Positions 15,775 to 25,075 are shown, counted from the first letter of the stretch. The stretch is 42,950 nucleotides of DNA from Alloiococcus sp035301245 (GCA_035301245.1 DATGUS010000062.1:1-42950), one strand, 5' to 3'. Program-made: numbers and translations. Notes: generated from the sequence alone by a model not told the origin.

Positions 15775-17723
15775 TGGCAGAAGATAAATCGTTAACTTCT
15801 AAAGAAATGGAAGAATTAAAAAAAACTTATGATGCCAGTCAAATCCAAGTACTTGAAGGTCTAGAAGCGGTTCGCGTGAGACCAGGGATGTATATTGGAT
15901 CGACTAGTCAAGATGGTTTACACCACTTAGTATGGGAAATCGTTGATAACTCGATTGATGAGGCAATGTCTGGATACGCTGACTCGATTAGTGTCAAAAT
16001 TTTGGAAGATGATGTCATCCAAATTACCGATAATGGACGAGGCATTCCAGTTGATATTCAAGAAAAAACTGGTCGGCCAGCAGTAGAAACTGTCTTTACT
16101 GTACTTCACGCGGGAGGTAAATTCGGCGGTGGCGGTTATAAAGTATCCGGTGGTTTGCACGGTGTGGGTTCATCCGTAGTAAACGCATTAGCTGAATATT
16201 TAGAGGTTCAAGTGTATCGTGATAATAAAATTCACTTCCAACGCTATGAACGTGGTTTAGTTAAATCAGATTTAGAAGTTATTGGTGATACTGATAAAAC
16301 GGGTACTGTTGTCACATTTAAAGCAGATGATCTAATTTTTAAAGAAACAACGTCTTATGATTTTGATACGTTAGCAACCCGTGTGAGAGAATTAGCGTTT
16401 TTAAATCGAGGACTTAACATCTCAATTGAAGATCAACGTCATGAAGAGCCTAAAAAATTGGACTATCACTATGAAGGTGGTATTCAAAGCTACGTTAAAT
16501 ATCTAAATGAAAACCGAGATCTCTTATATAATGAGCCGATTTTCTTAGAGGGCGAAGATGAAGGCATTTCGATTGAAGTTGCTTTACAACATACAGATAG
16601 TTACCATACAAATTTAATGAGTTTTGCAAATAATATTCATACGTATGAAGGTGGTATGCACGTTTCGGGCTTTAAAACAGCATTGACAAGAACTGTCAAC
16701 GACTATGCTCGTAAGAATAACCTTTTAAAAGATTCAGATCCTAACTTTTCTGGTGATGACGTCCGTGAAGGTTTGACCGTAGTGTTAAGTGTTAAACACC
16801 CTGACCCACAATTTGAAGGACAAACCAAAACTAAATTGGGTAACTCAGAAGTTCGTGGAATAACTGATCGTGTATTTAGCGAACACTTTGAACGATTTTT
16901 AATGGAAAATCCAAAAACGGGACGTCGCATTGTCGATAAAGCCTTACTAGCATCAAAAGCAAGACTAGCTGCTAAACGAGCTCGAGAAGTGACACGTAAG
17001 AAGAGTGGTCTAGAAATTAGTAACTTACCTGGTAAACTAGCCGACTGTTCGTCGAGAGATCCTCAAGAATCAGAATTATTTATTGTTGAGGGTGACTCTG
17101 CGGGAGGATCAGCTAAACAAGGTCGTTCACGTGTATTCCAAGCAATTTTACCGATCCGTGGTAAGATTTTAAACGTTGAAAAGGCATCTATTGACAGAAT
17201 CTTAGCTAACGAAGAAATTCGATCACTATTTACAGCGATGGGTACAGGATTTGGTGAAGAATTTAATGTTGATGAAGTAAGATATCATAAGTTAATTATT
17301 ATGACCGATGCTGACGTTGATGGCGCTCATATTCGTACGTTAATATTAACTTTACTATATCGTTATATGAGACCGCTGATTGAAGCCGGATATGTTTATA
17401 TAGCACAGCCACCTTTATATCAAGTGAAACAAGGTAAAAGAGAAGTCTATTTAGACAGCGATCAAGAATTAGAAGAATATTTAAAAGAAATCCCAAGTTC
17501 TCCAAGACCATCTATTCAACGTTATAAAGGTTTAGGTGAAATGGATGCTGAACAGTTATGGGAAACAACAATGAATCCAGAACATCGACGTTTATTACGT
17601 GTGGATGTCGATGATGCAATAGAAGCAGATAAAATCTTTGATATGTTAATGGGCGAAGATGTAGAGCCTAGACGTCAATTTATTGAAGATAATGCGCGTT
17701 ATGTCCAAAATATTGACACATAA
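15774..17723 (+). CDS. gyrB: DNA gyrase subunit B
   Basis: The ATPase subunit of gyrase, which introduces negative supercoils together with GyrA. The 649-residue protein has the GHKL ATPase domain with EIVDNSIDEAMSGYA (from 55), DNGRGIP and LHGVGSSVVNAL. The TOPRIM domain has EGDSAGGSAKQGRSR (from 439) and DADVDGAHIRTL, and the C-terminus shows QRYKGLGEMDAEQLWETTM. The start is GTG at 15774, overlapping the recF stop; AAGGAG lies about ten bases upstream. The gene ends in an 11-base direct-repeat tract shared with the spacer to gyrA. Confidence 0.98.
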   Translation: MAEDKSLTSKEMEELKKTYDASQIQVLEGLEAVRVRPGMYIGSTSQDGLHHLVWEIVDNSIDEAMSGYADSISVKILEDDVIQITDNGRGIPVDIQEKTGRPAVETVFTVLHAGGKFGGGGYKVSGGLHGVGSSVVNALAEYLEVQVYRDNKIHFQRYERGLVKSDLEVIGDTDKTGTVVTFKADDLIFKETTSYDFDTLATRVRELAFLNRGLNISIEDQRHEEPKKLDYHYEGGIQSYVKYLNENRDLLYNEPIFLEGEDEGISIEVALQHTDSYHTNLMSFANNIHTYEGGMHVSGFKTALTRTVNDYARKNNLLKDSDPNFSGDDVREGLTVVLSVKHPDPQFEGQTKTKLGNSEVRGITDRVFSEHFERFLMENPKTGRRIVDKALLASKARLAAKRAREVTRKKSGLEISNLPGKLADCSSRDPQESELFIVEGDSAGGSAKQGRSRVFQAILPIRGKILNVEKASIDRILANEEIRSLFTAMGTGFGEEFNVDEVRYHKLIIMTDADVDGAHIRTLILTLLYRYMRPLIEAGYVYIAQPPLYQVKQGKREVYLDSDQELEEYLKEIPSSPRPSIQRYKGLGEMDAEQLWETTMNPEHRRLLRVDVDDAIEADKIFDMLMGEDVEPRRQFIEDNARYVQNIDT

Positions 17724-17744
17724 TTGACATATAATTGACATGTG
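17712..17744 (+). repeat. 11-base tandem repeats at the gyrB-gyrA junction
   Basis: ATTGACACATA, ATTGACATATA and ATTGACATGTG follow each other in exact 11-base register, with a degenerate fourth unit (GTGACATAAA). The tract begins inside the last codons of gyrB and ends before the gyrA ribosome binding site. It repeats a TTGACA hexamer three times, but no -10 at a proper spacing was found. Confidence 0.7.
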
Positions 17745-17769
17745 GTGACATAAAAGGAGGATTCGATCA

Positions 17770-20382
17770 TTGGAAGAAAGAGACAGTCGTTTAGAACAAA
17801 TAAAATTATCTAAAGAAATGAAAACTTCATTCCTTGATTATGCGATGAGTGTTATTGTTTCAAGGGCTTTACCAGATGTACGAGATGGTCTAAAGCCTGT
17901 CCACCGTCGTATACTATATGGAATGAATGAATTAGGTATTACACCTGACAAATCACACAAAAAATCAGCCCGTATCGTCGGTGACGTTATGGGTAAATAT
18001 CACCCACACGGTGACTCAGCTATTTATGATTCAATGGTTCGTATGGCACAAGATTTTAGTTATCGCGTTCCTTTAGTTGATGGACATGGTAACTTTGGAT
18101 CTGTGGACGGTGATAGTGCAGCGGCAATGCGTTATACAGAAGCTCGTATGAGTAAGATTGCCTTAGAATTATTGAGAGATATTAATAAAGATACGATTGA
18201 TTATCATGACAACTATGATGGTAATGAAAAAGAACCAAATGTCCTTCCAGCAAGATTCCCTAACTTATTAGTTAACGGAGCTTCTGGTATCGCCGTTGGT
18301 ATGGCAACAAACATACCACCTCATAACTTACGTGAAGTAATCGATGCTTGTATTATGATGATGGATAATGAAGACGTTACTGTATCAGAGTTAATGGAGG
18401 TTTTACCTGGACCAGATTTTCCAACTGGAGCATCAATGATTGGTGTATCTGGTATTCGTAAAGCTTACCAAACTGGCCGTGGATCAATTAAAATAAGAGC
18501 AAAAGCTCGTATTGAAGAACAAAAGAATGGCCGCGAACGGATTATTATTGATGAGATTCCTTATTTAGTAAATAAATCAAAATTAATTGAGAAAATTGCT
18601 GAATTAGTTCGTGATAAACGGATTGAAGGGATTACAGACCTAAATGACGAATCAGACCGTGATGGCCTAAGAATTGTCATTGATGTTAGACGAGATGCTT
18701 CAGCAGGTATTATACTAAATAACTTATATAAAATGACACAACTACAACTTTCATTTGGCTTCAATATGCTTGCAATTGTTGATGGTGTACCCAAAACACT
18801 AGGACTTAAAGAAATCCTTAGACATTATTTAGACCACCAACGCATTGTGATTAGACGACGTACAGAGTTTGATAAAAATAAAGCAGAGGCTCGTGCGCAT
18901 ATTTTAGAAGGTTTAAGAATTGCCTTAGACCATATTGACGCGATTATTACGATTATTAGACAGTCACAAGCTGCTGACGAAGCGAAAAGTAAGTTAATTA
19001 ATGAATATGAATTGTCTGATCGACAAGCCCAAGCAATTTTAGATATGCGTATGGTTCGCTTAACCGGTTTAGAGCGTGAAAAAATCGAAGATGAGTATGC
19101 TCAATTGGTTGAACGTATTTCAGATTTAAAAGATATTCTTGCACGTCCTGAGAGAATTAATCAAATCATTAAAGATGAATTGAATGAAATTGCTGATAAA
19201 CATGGCGACGATCGCCGTACTGAATTATTAATCGGTGAAGAGTTGAGCATCGAAGATGAAGACTTAATTGAAGAAGAAGAAATTGCAATTACTTTATCAC
19301 ACAATGGTTATATCAAACGCATGCCCGTTTCAGAGTTTAAATCACAGAACCGTGGTGGTCGTGGTATTAAAGGTATGAGCACAAATGATAATGACTTTGT
19401 TGAACAATTATCGATTTGCTCTACACATGACCATGTCTTATTCTTTACAAATACTGGTAAAGTTTATAAATCAAAAGGTTATGAAGTACCTGAATATGGC
19501 CGTAATGCTAAAGGCATTCCTGCTATTAACTTCCTAAACATTGATAAAGATGAAAAGATTCAAACATTGATTTCTGTACCTGATAATAACGAGAAATCTG
19601 ACAAAAAATTCTTATTCTTTGCAACGAAGTTAGGTACTGTGAAGCGTACACTTATTAGTGAATTCAAAAACATTCGTACAAATGGTTTAATTGCGATTAA
19701 ACTTAAAGAAGATGATGAATTAGTTAATGTGGTTACAACAAATGATAACCAATCGATTATTATGGGTACTCACTTAGGTAATGCTGTTCACTTTGATGAA
19801 AAAGATGTCAGAAGTATGGGACGTACGGCTGCTGGAGTTCGTGGTATCCGATTAAACGATGATGATTATATTATTGGTATGGATACATTATCTTCTAATG
19901 AAGATGTCTTCGTTCTCACTGAGAAAGGTTACGGTAAACGTACACCAGCTGAAGAGTATGCTATACGTAATCGTGGTGGTAAAGGTGTTAAAACCATTAA
20001 TATTACTGAGAAAAATGGTCCATTAGCTGGTCTTAAAACAGTAGATGGTACCGAAGATGTGATGATGATCTCTGATCATGGCATTCTTATTCGAATCAAT
20101 GCTGATACTATTTCTCAAACGAGTCGTTCTACTCAAGGTGTTAGATTAATGAGATTAGAAGAAGGCTCTAAAGTATCAACTGTGGCATTAATTAATGTGG
20201 ATGATGAAGAAAACGTTGAAGAAGCCGATAATAGTTCATCAAATGATCTACCAATCGATGAAAACCAAATCGATGATATTGAATTAGATTCGAATCAAGA
20301 CAACGAACAAGTAGATGAATTATTACGTCGTGCTGAAGAAGATTCAGAAGATGATGAAAATAATAATAACATGAATGAGTAA
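17770..20382 (+). CDS. gyrA: DNA gyrase subunit A
   Basis: The breakage-reunion subunit of gyrase. The protein has 870 residues, longer than the roughly 820 of Bacillus. The active-site tyrosine is Y122 in AMRYTEARM. The quinolone-resistance region HPHGDSAIYDSMV has S83 and D87, the usual susceptible residues. The C-terminal pinwheel carries the GyrA box QNRGGRGIKG (from 526), and a related NRGGKGVKT comes later. The last about 60 residues form an acidic tail rich in Asp, Glu and Asn (EENVEEADNSSSND onwards). The start is TTG at 17770 with AAAAGGAGG nine bases upstream. A 14-base-pair terminator follows. Confidence 0.98.
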   Translation: MEERDSRLEQIKLSKEMKTSFLDYAMSVIVSRALPDVRDGLKPVHRRILYGMNELGITPDKSHKKSARIVGDVMGKYHPHGDSAIYDSMVRMAQDFSYRVPLVDGHGNFGSVDGDSAAAMRYTEARMSKIALELLRDINKDTIDYHDNYDGNEKEPNVLPARFPNLLVNGASGIAVGMATNIPPHNLREVIDACIMMMDNEDVTVSELMEVLPGPDFPTGASMIGVSGIRKAYQTGRGSIKIRAKARIEEQKNGRERIIIDEIPYLVNKSKLIEKIAELVRDKRIEGITDLNDESDRDGLRIVIDVRRDASAGIILNNLYKMTQLQLSFGFNMLAIVDGVPKTLGLKEILRHYLDHQRIVIRRRTEFDKNKAEARAHILEGLRIALDHIDAIITIIRQSQAADEAKSKLINEYELSDRQAQAILDMRMVRLTGLEREKIEDEYAQLVERISDLKDILARPERINQIIKDELNEIADKHGDDRRTELLIGEELSIEDEDLIEEEEIAITLSHNGYIKRMPVSEFKSQNRGGRGIKGMSTNDNDFVEQLSICSTHDHVLFFTNTGKVYKSKGYEVPEYGRNAKGIPAINFLNIDKDEKIQTLISVPDNNEKSDKKFLFFATKLGTVKRTLISEFKNIRTNGLIAIKLKEDDELVNVVTTNDNQSIIMGTHLGNAVHFDEKDVRSMGRTAAGVRGIRLNDDDYIIGMDTLSSNEDVFVLTEKGYGKRTPAEEYAIRNRGGKGVKTINITEKNGPLAGLKTVDGTEDVMMISDHGILIRINADTISQTSRSTQGVRLMRLEEGSKVSTVALINVDDEENVEEADNSSSNDLPIDENQIDDIELDSNQDNEQVDELLRRAEEDSEDDENNNNMNE

Positions 20383-20419
20383 TAAGGTAGCCAATTCATA
20401 GAATATAAACAAACATATC

Positions 20420-20454
20420 AAAACTTCCTAAGTTATACAGACTTAGGAAGTTTT
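20420..20454 (+). terminator. Terminator after gyrA
   Basis: AAAACTTCCTAAGT (20420-20433) pairs perfectly with ACTTAGGAAGTTTT (20441-20454) around a seven-base loop, ending in a short T run. Confidence 0.9.
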
Positions 20455-21199
20455 AATATTGTAAAGTTATTTGATATCAATCCGGCCAATATAATAGGAT
20501 AAATCGACAATGAGTTAAATCAATAGATTGTTAATTTAATCAAAATGAGTCAATAAAAAGTAAAGAAAATTTTACAGTTTATTCAGGTATATATTTAAAT
20601 TTGTTATCTAATGCTTTGAATACAATAATATTAACAATCGTTACGATACATAAAATTTAGTGAGTAAAAATAAGTCAATTCCTATTTACAAATATTGTAA
20701 AATAAAAAAGTTTAATTATTAAAATTAAATTCTATATAAAATAAAACTTTACAATCTATTTAACAGTAAAATACTAGATATATGTTTAAGGTTTGTACTG
20801 TAAAAATGTATGTCTATATATCTGTGTAACCAATTGACAATACTGTTAAAACATGTTAAAAACATTGTTGTAACAGCGATTTAATCGTTGTTAGACAACG
20901 TTTGACTGCTATACACTGTCTAAATTAGCTATATATACAAATTTTTAGAAAATAAAATCGTTTTATTTAATTTATTAATTTTCTAAAGCAATTTTTTATA
21001 TAGTAGTAAGATTTTTATTATTCCATTTAACGAGATTGGTTGAAGCTTAATTATTTAAGGATATTGGATCGTTCAATGCATTAGTTATATTTAAGTTAGT
21101 ATTGTTAACTCTGTACTTTTAAATATTTATTAATTCGTGATGTCTTTTAATTGTATGGAGGTATGATGTCTGGATTATATTGGAAATATATTTAATTTC
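20455..21199 (+). other. Long AT-rich non-coding spacer between gyrA and rpsF
   Basis: About 745 bases with frequent stops in all frames and no recognisable protein. It contains several inverted repeats, a TTGACA at 20834-20839 and a terminator-like structure ending at 20997. A 9-codon reading frame at 21166-21195 has GGAGG in front, but nothing else supports it. Confidence 0.6.
20869..20997 (+). ncRNA. Candidate small RNA with alternative hairpins
   Basis: TTGACA (20834-20839) and TAAAAA 17 bases later could start a transcript near 20869. AACAGCGAT (20872-20880) pairs with ATCGTTGTT (20884-20892), and the same segment can instead pair downstream, CGTTGT (20886-20891) with ACAACG (20895-20900). 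The proposed 3' end is TTTAGAAAAT (20944-20953) paired with ATTTTCTAAA (20978-20987), enclosing AATAAAA/TTTTATT, then six T residues. Promoter -10 is weak; this is a hypothesis from structure only. Confidence 0.35.
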
Positions 21200-21229
21200 T
21201 TTACATGCTACTGTAATTTATGATATAAT
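21200..21229 (+). promoter_or_regulatory. Promoter of rpsF-ssb-rpsR
   Basis: TTTACA (21200-21205) and TATAAT (21224-21229) with 18 bases between them; the -10 also carries a TGn extension. Confidence 0.7.
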
Positions 21230-21235
21230 TCTTCG

Positions 21236-21306
21236 AGTGAGTAATAAACTTTTTAATTACTTTCCTTGCCCGATTAAAGTTCGGGCCAATAGACCAAAAG
21301 GAGGTG
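21236..21306 (+). promoter_or_regulatory. 5' leader of rpsF, possible S6:S18 autoregulatory element
   Basis: The leader holds a hairpin GCCCGA/TCGGGC (21268-21286) just upstream of the ribosome binding site AAAAGGAGGTG. Many bacteria regulate this operon by binding of the S6:S18 complex to a CCG-containing structure in the leader. The position and the CCCGA strand fit, but the motif was not scored against a model. Confidence 0.5.
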
Positions 21307-21314
21307 TCAGTCAA

Positions 21315-21617
21315 ATGAGTCAGACAGCAAAATACGAAATTCTATACATCATTCGTCCGGATCTAGATGAAGATAGCAAAAAAGCTCTAGTTGAGCGTTT
21401 TGATGGTATCCTAACTGATAACGGAGCTGAAATTTCTGAATCAAAAGACTGGGCGAAACGTCGTTTTGCATATGAAATTAAAGGTTATAAAGAAGGAACT
21501 TATCACTTAGTGAACTTAACTTCTAATAACGCGGATGCAATTAACGAATTTGAACGCCTAGCTCGCATCAATGACGATATTTTACGTCATATGGTTGTAC
21601 GTTTAGATAAACAATAA
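21315..21617 (+). CDS. rpsF: 30S ribosomal protein S6
   Basis: A 100-residue ribosomal protein that binds S18 in the small-subunit platform. It opens MSQTAKYEILYIIRPDLDED and has the conserved KDWAKRRFAYEIKGYKEGTYHL; the end ILRHMVVRLDKQ is typical. The frame is open 45 codons upstream, but that stretch contains the promoter, the leader hairpin and the AGGAGGTG site, so the ATG at 21315 is the start. It heads the operon rpsF-ssb-rpsR; a parS site sits two bases after the stop codon. Confidence 0.97.
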   Translation: MSQTAKYEILYIIRPDLDEDSKKALVERFDGILTDNGAEISESKDWAKRRFAYEIKGYKEGTYHLVNLTSNNADAINEFERLARINDDILRHMVVRLDKQ

Positions 21618-21619
21618 AA

Positions 21620-21635
21620 TGTTTCACGTGAAACA
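21620..21635. promoter_or_regulatory. parS: parS chromosome-partitioning site 1
   Basis: TGTTTCACGTGAAACA, an exact 16-base match to the palindromic ParB/Spo0J site. It lies between rpsF and ssb, about 8.8 kb from the origin unwinding element. Confidence 0.95.
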
Positions 21636-21663
21636 TTTTCAGTTTTTGAAAGGAGTATGACGG

Positions 21664-22185
21664 TTGATTAATAACGTAACTTTAGTCGGAAGACTTACAA
21701 GAGATGCTGAATTGAGATACACAGGCAGTGGTAATGCTGTAACTAGCTTTACAATTGCTATTGATCGTCCATTTAAGAATAATCAAGGTAATAGAGATGC
21801 TGATTTTATTAACTGTGTGGCTTGGCGTCGTACAGCAGAGACAGTAGCTAACTTTACCAAGAAAGGTTCTTTAGTAGGTGTTACTGGTCGGATTCAAACA
21901 CGTAGTTATGAAAATAACGAAGGACGAACAGTTTATGTTACTGAAGTAGTTGTTGAAAACTTCCAGATGTTAGAACCTAAATCAGTAACTGATAGTCGTC
22001 GAACTGGTGACGATCAAAGCAATAATTACAATCAAAATCAATCATTCAATACTCAAAATTCAAGTGCGTTCAATCAGAACCAGAACAATTCATTTAATTC
22101 TGGTTTTTCTCAAAATAATAACAATGATCCTTTTGAGAAAGATGACGATTCAATTCATATCACTGATGACGATTTACCATTTTGA
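21664..22185 (+). CDS. ssb: Single-stranded DNA-binding protein
   Basis: SSB coats single-stranded DNA and recruits replication and repair proteins. The 173-residue protein has an OB fold at about 1-106 (INNVTLVGRLTRDAELRYT, FINCVAWRRTAETVANFTKKG, VVVENFQML). A disordered Asn/Gln/Ser/Phe-rich linker follows at about 110-158, and the conserved acidic tip DDDLPF ends the chain. The start is TTG at 21664 with GAAAGGAG eight bases upstream; the ATG at 21658 is out of frame and closes quickly. It lies between rpsF and rpsR, the standard arrangement. Confidence 0.97.
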   Translation: MINNVTLVGRLTRDAELRYTGSGNAVTSFTIAIDRPFKNNQGNRDADFINCVAWRRTAETVANFTKKGSLVGVTGRIQTRSYENNEGRTVYVTEVVVENFQMLEPKSVTDSRRTGDDQSNNYNQNQSFNTQNSSAFNQNQNNSFNSGFSQNNNNDPFEKDDDSIHITDDDLPF

Positions 22186-22212
22186 TTCATAAATTAGAAG
22201 GAGGAGTATAGA

Positions 22213-22449
22213 ATGGCTGGACGTCGTGGAGGAAGAAGACGTAGAAAAGTTGACTTCTTTGCAGCAAATCACATCGAGTATATCGATTATAAAGATGTAG
22301 ATTTATTAAAACGTTTCATTTCTGAACGTGGTAAAATTTTACCTCGTCGTGTAACTGGAACTTATGCAAAAAACCAACGTAAATTAACTAAAGCTATCAA
22401 ACGTGCACGCGTAATGGGCTTATTACCATTCGTTGTCGAAGATAATTAA
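22213..22449 (+). CDS. rpsR: 30S ribosomal protein S18
   Basis: A 78-residue ribosomal protein, partner of S6. The basic N-terminus MAGRRGGRRRRKVDFF, then YKDVDLLKRFISERGKILPRR and TGTYAKNQRKLTKAIKRARVMGLLPF are diagnostic. AGAAGGAGGAG precedes the ATG. It is the last gene of the rpsF operon and is followed by a hairpin terminator. Confidence 0.98.
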   Translation: MAGRRGGRRRRKVDFFAANHIEYIDYKDVDLLKRFISERGKILPRRVTGTYAKNQRKLTKAIKRARVMGLLPFVVEDN

Positions 22450-22464
22450 TTAAAAATAGACGAT

Positions 22465-22495
22465 AAATAGACTGGTGAATTTCACTAGTCTATTT
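22465..22495 (+). terminator. Terminator after rpsR
   Basis: AAATAGACT pairs with AGTCTATTT, with GTGAA/TTCAC inside across one G-T pair, followed by a T run. Confidence 0.85.
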
Positions 22496-22535
22496 TTTAT
22501 TTATATAACGATTTATGTCTGGTTATCATTCTAGA

Positions 22536-22565
22536 TTGTCTTATAAATACATGTTAAAATATAAG
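22536..22565 (+). promoter_or_regulatory. Candidate promoter of gdpP
   Basis: TTGTCT (22536-22541) and TATAAG (22560-22565) are 18 bases apart. An overlapping extended -10, TGTTAAAAT (22552-22560), is an alternative. Confidence 0.4.
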
Positions 22566-22595
22566 AGTTAATAAATATATCTAAAGGAGTTAATT

Positions 22596-24596
22596 ATGAG
22601 TAATTCGGTTAATGAAGAGAGAGTGCCCTCCTTACTCGGGAGTAAAACCTTAAGAATAACTCTAACCATTACTTTTATCGCGCATATTTTGTTCACAATT
22701 CTTAGCTTTATTTCCAGTATATGGCTCGGTTTATTAATGGTGGGTATTTTTATCGTATCTTGGGGCTTCGCACACCGTTTCTTGACTCAATATGAAGAAA
22801 AATTAAGTCAATATATTATGAATTTATCTTATCGCATTAAACGCGGTGAACAAGAAGCGATTATTCGTATGCCTATGGGGATTATCCTATATAATAATGA
22901 ATTTGAAATTGAATGGATAAACCCGTACATACAAAATCATGTTACTGATGAAGAAAGTCTCATTGGGGATTCCATTGGTGTTGTTCATGAATCATTATTA
23001 AGCAATATAGTGAATGACCGGGTGGATAATAAGCAGGGATTGATTGATTGGGGCGAGAAAACTTATCATTATGAAATCCAAAAAGGCTTAAAAGCGATTT
23101 ATTTACTTGATGTTACGGATTACGTTGCTGTTAAGAAAGAATACGAGCAATATAAACCGGTTATTGGATGGTTATTCCTCGATAACTATGATGAAGCAAT
23201 TAAAGACTTAGATGATCGTGAAGTATCCGCGTTAGATAACTTAATTACAACGTATCTATCTAATTGGGCTCATAAAAATGGCATTTTTTATAAAAAGATT
23301 TCTGATGACCGTTATTTAATTATTTTAAGTTATGCAGAATTAGAGCGTGTTGAAAGCAAAAAGTTTGATATTATTGATATTATTAGAGAACGTTCTTCTA
23401 AACGAAATGTGCCACTTACAATCAGTATTGGTTTGGCGTATGGAGAAGATTCATTCAGCGCGCTTTCGGAAGTTGCCCAGAAAAACTTAGACTTAGCACT
23501 CGGTCGTGGTGGAGATCAAGCTATTGTGAGGAAACTAGGTGACGAACCGAGATACTATGGTGGTAAGACAAACCCTACAGAAAAACGTACGCGTGTACGC
23601 TCACGTATGATTTCACAGGCGATGCAAGAATTAATTATTGAAGCAGAAAATGTTTTTATTATGGGGCACTCAAATCCAGATATGGACGCGATAGGTTCCT
23701 CATTCGGTATTGCACGTATTGCTATGATGTTAAAACAAAACGCCTATGTTGTTATTAACCAAAACAACGTTTCCAATGATATTAAAAAGTTACTTACTGA
23801 AACAGAAAAGTATGATGAGACCTATGATAATATCATTTCGCCAAAAGAAGCGGAAGAAATGATTAAAGAAGACGATCTAATTATCTTAGTCGATCATCAC
23901 AAGCCGACATTATCTATTGCGCCTGAATTATTGAGTCTTTCTAAGAAAAATATTATCATTGACCACCATCGACGTGGTGAAGAATTTACGGAAAATCCAT
24001 TATTGGTTTATATTGAGCCGTATGCATCTTCTACGGCAGAGCTCATTACAGAGTTCTTTGAATATGTTCCAGTAGAAGGTAATCCAATTAACCGAATAGA
24101 AGCAACAGCTCTTTTAGGCGGAATTATAGTGGATACGAATAACTTTACTTTAAGAACCGGTTCTCGTACATTCAACTCAGCAAGTTATTTACAATCAGTA
24201 GGTGCCAATATCACGCTGATTCAACGCTTGCTTAAAGAAGATCCTGACACATATATTGAACGTGGGAAAATCTATAAAACGATTGAATTCGTCACTGACG
24301 GTATCGCAGTAGCAACAGGTGAAGAAGATAAACTGTATAACCCTGTCACCGCAGCACAGACAGCAGATGAAATGCTAAATATGACTGATGTGGAAGCATC
24401 CTTTGTGATTACCAAACGTGCTGCCAATACAGTGGGGATAAGTGCTCGAAGCTTAGGAAAAGTAAACGTCCAACGTATTATGGAAGAAATGGGTGGCGGT
24501 GGTCACTTATCCAACGCAGCAACTCAAATTGATGACAAGACTGTTCAAAAAGTGAAGAAAGAATTAGTTGAAATTATCCAATCATTAGATATTTAA
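22596..24596 (+). CDS. gdpP: Cyclic-di-AMP phosphodiesterase GdpP
   Basis: GdpP (YybT) is a membrane enzyme that hydrolyses c-di-AMP to pApA and so influences potassium balance and cell-wall stress responses. The protein has 666 residues. Two membrane segments lie at about 20-60, a PAS domain at about 85-175, and a degenerate GGDEF domain at about 185-315. The DHH domain has GHSNPDMDA (357-365), VDHH (432-435) and IDHH (455-458), and the DHHA1 domain carries GGGGH (633-637). All metal-binding motifs are intact. rplI follows after 21 bases, so gdpP-rplI are co-transcribed. KtrA-type proteins, known c-di-AMP targets in relatives, are encoded 6 kb away. Confidence 0.97.
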   Translation: MSNSVNEERVPSLLGSKTLRITLTITFIAHILFTILSFISSIWLGLLMVGIFIVSWGFAHRFLTQYEEKLSQYIMNLSYRIKRGEQEAIIRMPMGIILYNNEFEIEWINPYIQNHVTDEESLIGDSIGVVHESLLSNIVNDRVDNKQGLIDWGEKTYHYEIQKGLKAIYLLDVTDYVAVKKEYEQYKPVIGWLFLDNYDEAIKDLDDREVSALDNLITTYLSNWAHKNGIFYKKISDDRYLIILSYAELERVESKKFDIIDIIRERSSKRNVPLTISIGLAYGEDSFSALSEVAQKNLDLALGRGGDQAIVRKLGDEPRYYGGKTNPTEKRTRVRSRMISQAMQELIIEAENVFIMGHSNPDMDAIGSSFGIARIAMMLKQNAYVVINQNNVSNDIKKLLTETEKYDETYDNIISPKEAEEMIKEDDLIILVDHHKPTLSIAPELLSLSKKNIIIDHHRRGEEFTENPLLVYIEPYASSTAELITEFFEYVPVEGNPINRIEATALLGGIIVDTNNFTLRTGSRTFNSASYLQSVGANITLIQRLLKEDPDTYIERGKIYKTIEFVTDGIAVATGEEDKLYNPVTAAQTADEMLNMTDVEASFVITKRAANTVGISARSLGKVNVQRIMEEMGGGGHLSNAATQIDDKTVQKVKKELVEIIQSLDI

Positions 24597-24617
24597 AGAC
24601 TTATAGGAGGAATATCA

Positions 24618-25064
24618 ATGGAAGTTATTTTATTACAAGATGTTAAGAAAACAGGCAAAAAAGGCGAAATTAAAGAAGTCTCAGATGGTTACGCTCGTAA
24701 TTTTTTAATTAAAAAAGGTTTAGCAAAAGAAGCGACTGCTGGTGCTAAAAAGGAATTAGAAGCTAAGAATCAAGCTCGTAAACGTGAAGAAAAAGAAGAA
24801 TTTGAAGAAGCTAAAAAACAAAAAGAAATCTTAGAAGGTAACCCGATTGAGATCTTAGAAAAAGCTTCTGAAGATGGTCGTTTATTTGGATCTGTTACAA
24901 CAAAACAAATTGCTGAACAAATAAAAAAACAGTTAGGTATAAAAGTCGATAAACGTAAAATTAATCAGAATGTTCAAATGCGTTCAGTTGGTTCACAGGA
25001 AGTTGAAGTAAAATTACACAGAGATGTTATTGCAAAACTTCTTGTTAGAGTGAATGCAAAATAG
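24618..25064 (+). CDS. rplI: 50S ribosomal protein L9
   Basis: A 148-residue large-subunit protein of dumbbell shape. The N-terminal domain MEVILLQDVKKTGKKGEIKEVSDGYARNFLI is diagnostic. A long charged helix (about 42-75) leads to the C-terminal RNA-binding domain with ASEDGRLFGSVTTKQIAEQI. AGGAGG precedes the ATG. It follows gdpP and is closed by a terminator and a parS site. Confidence 0.98.
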   Translation: MEVILLQDVKKTGKKGEIKEVSDGYARNFLIKKGLAKEATAGAKKELEAKNQARKREEKEEFEEAKKQKEILEGNPIEILEKASEDGRLFGSVTTKQIAEQIKKQLGIKVDKRKINQNVQMRSVGSQEVEVKLHRDVIAKLLVRVNAK

Positions 25065-25075
25065 TTTGATTCAGG

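Noticed and set aside
17713..17752. Triple TTGACA as a gyrA promoter
   Set aside because: The only TATAAT (17730-17735) is 11 bases from the nearest useful TTGACA, too close for a promoter.
21166..21195. Nine-codon reading frame with GGAGG in front (possible leader peptide)
   Set aside because: No promoter, no codon run of one amino acid and no attenuator linked to it; it is upstream of the rpsF promoter.
21180..21314. N-terminal extension of rpsF by 45 codons
   Set aside because: It would cover the promoter, leader hairpin and ribosome binding site, and the protein family begins at the ATG at 21315.
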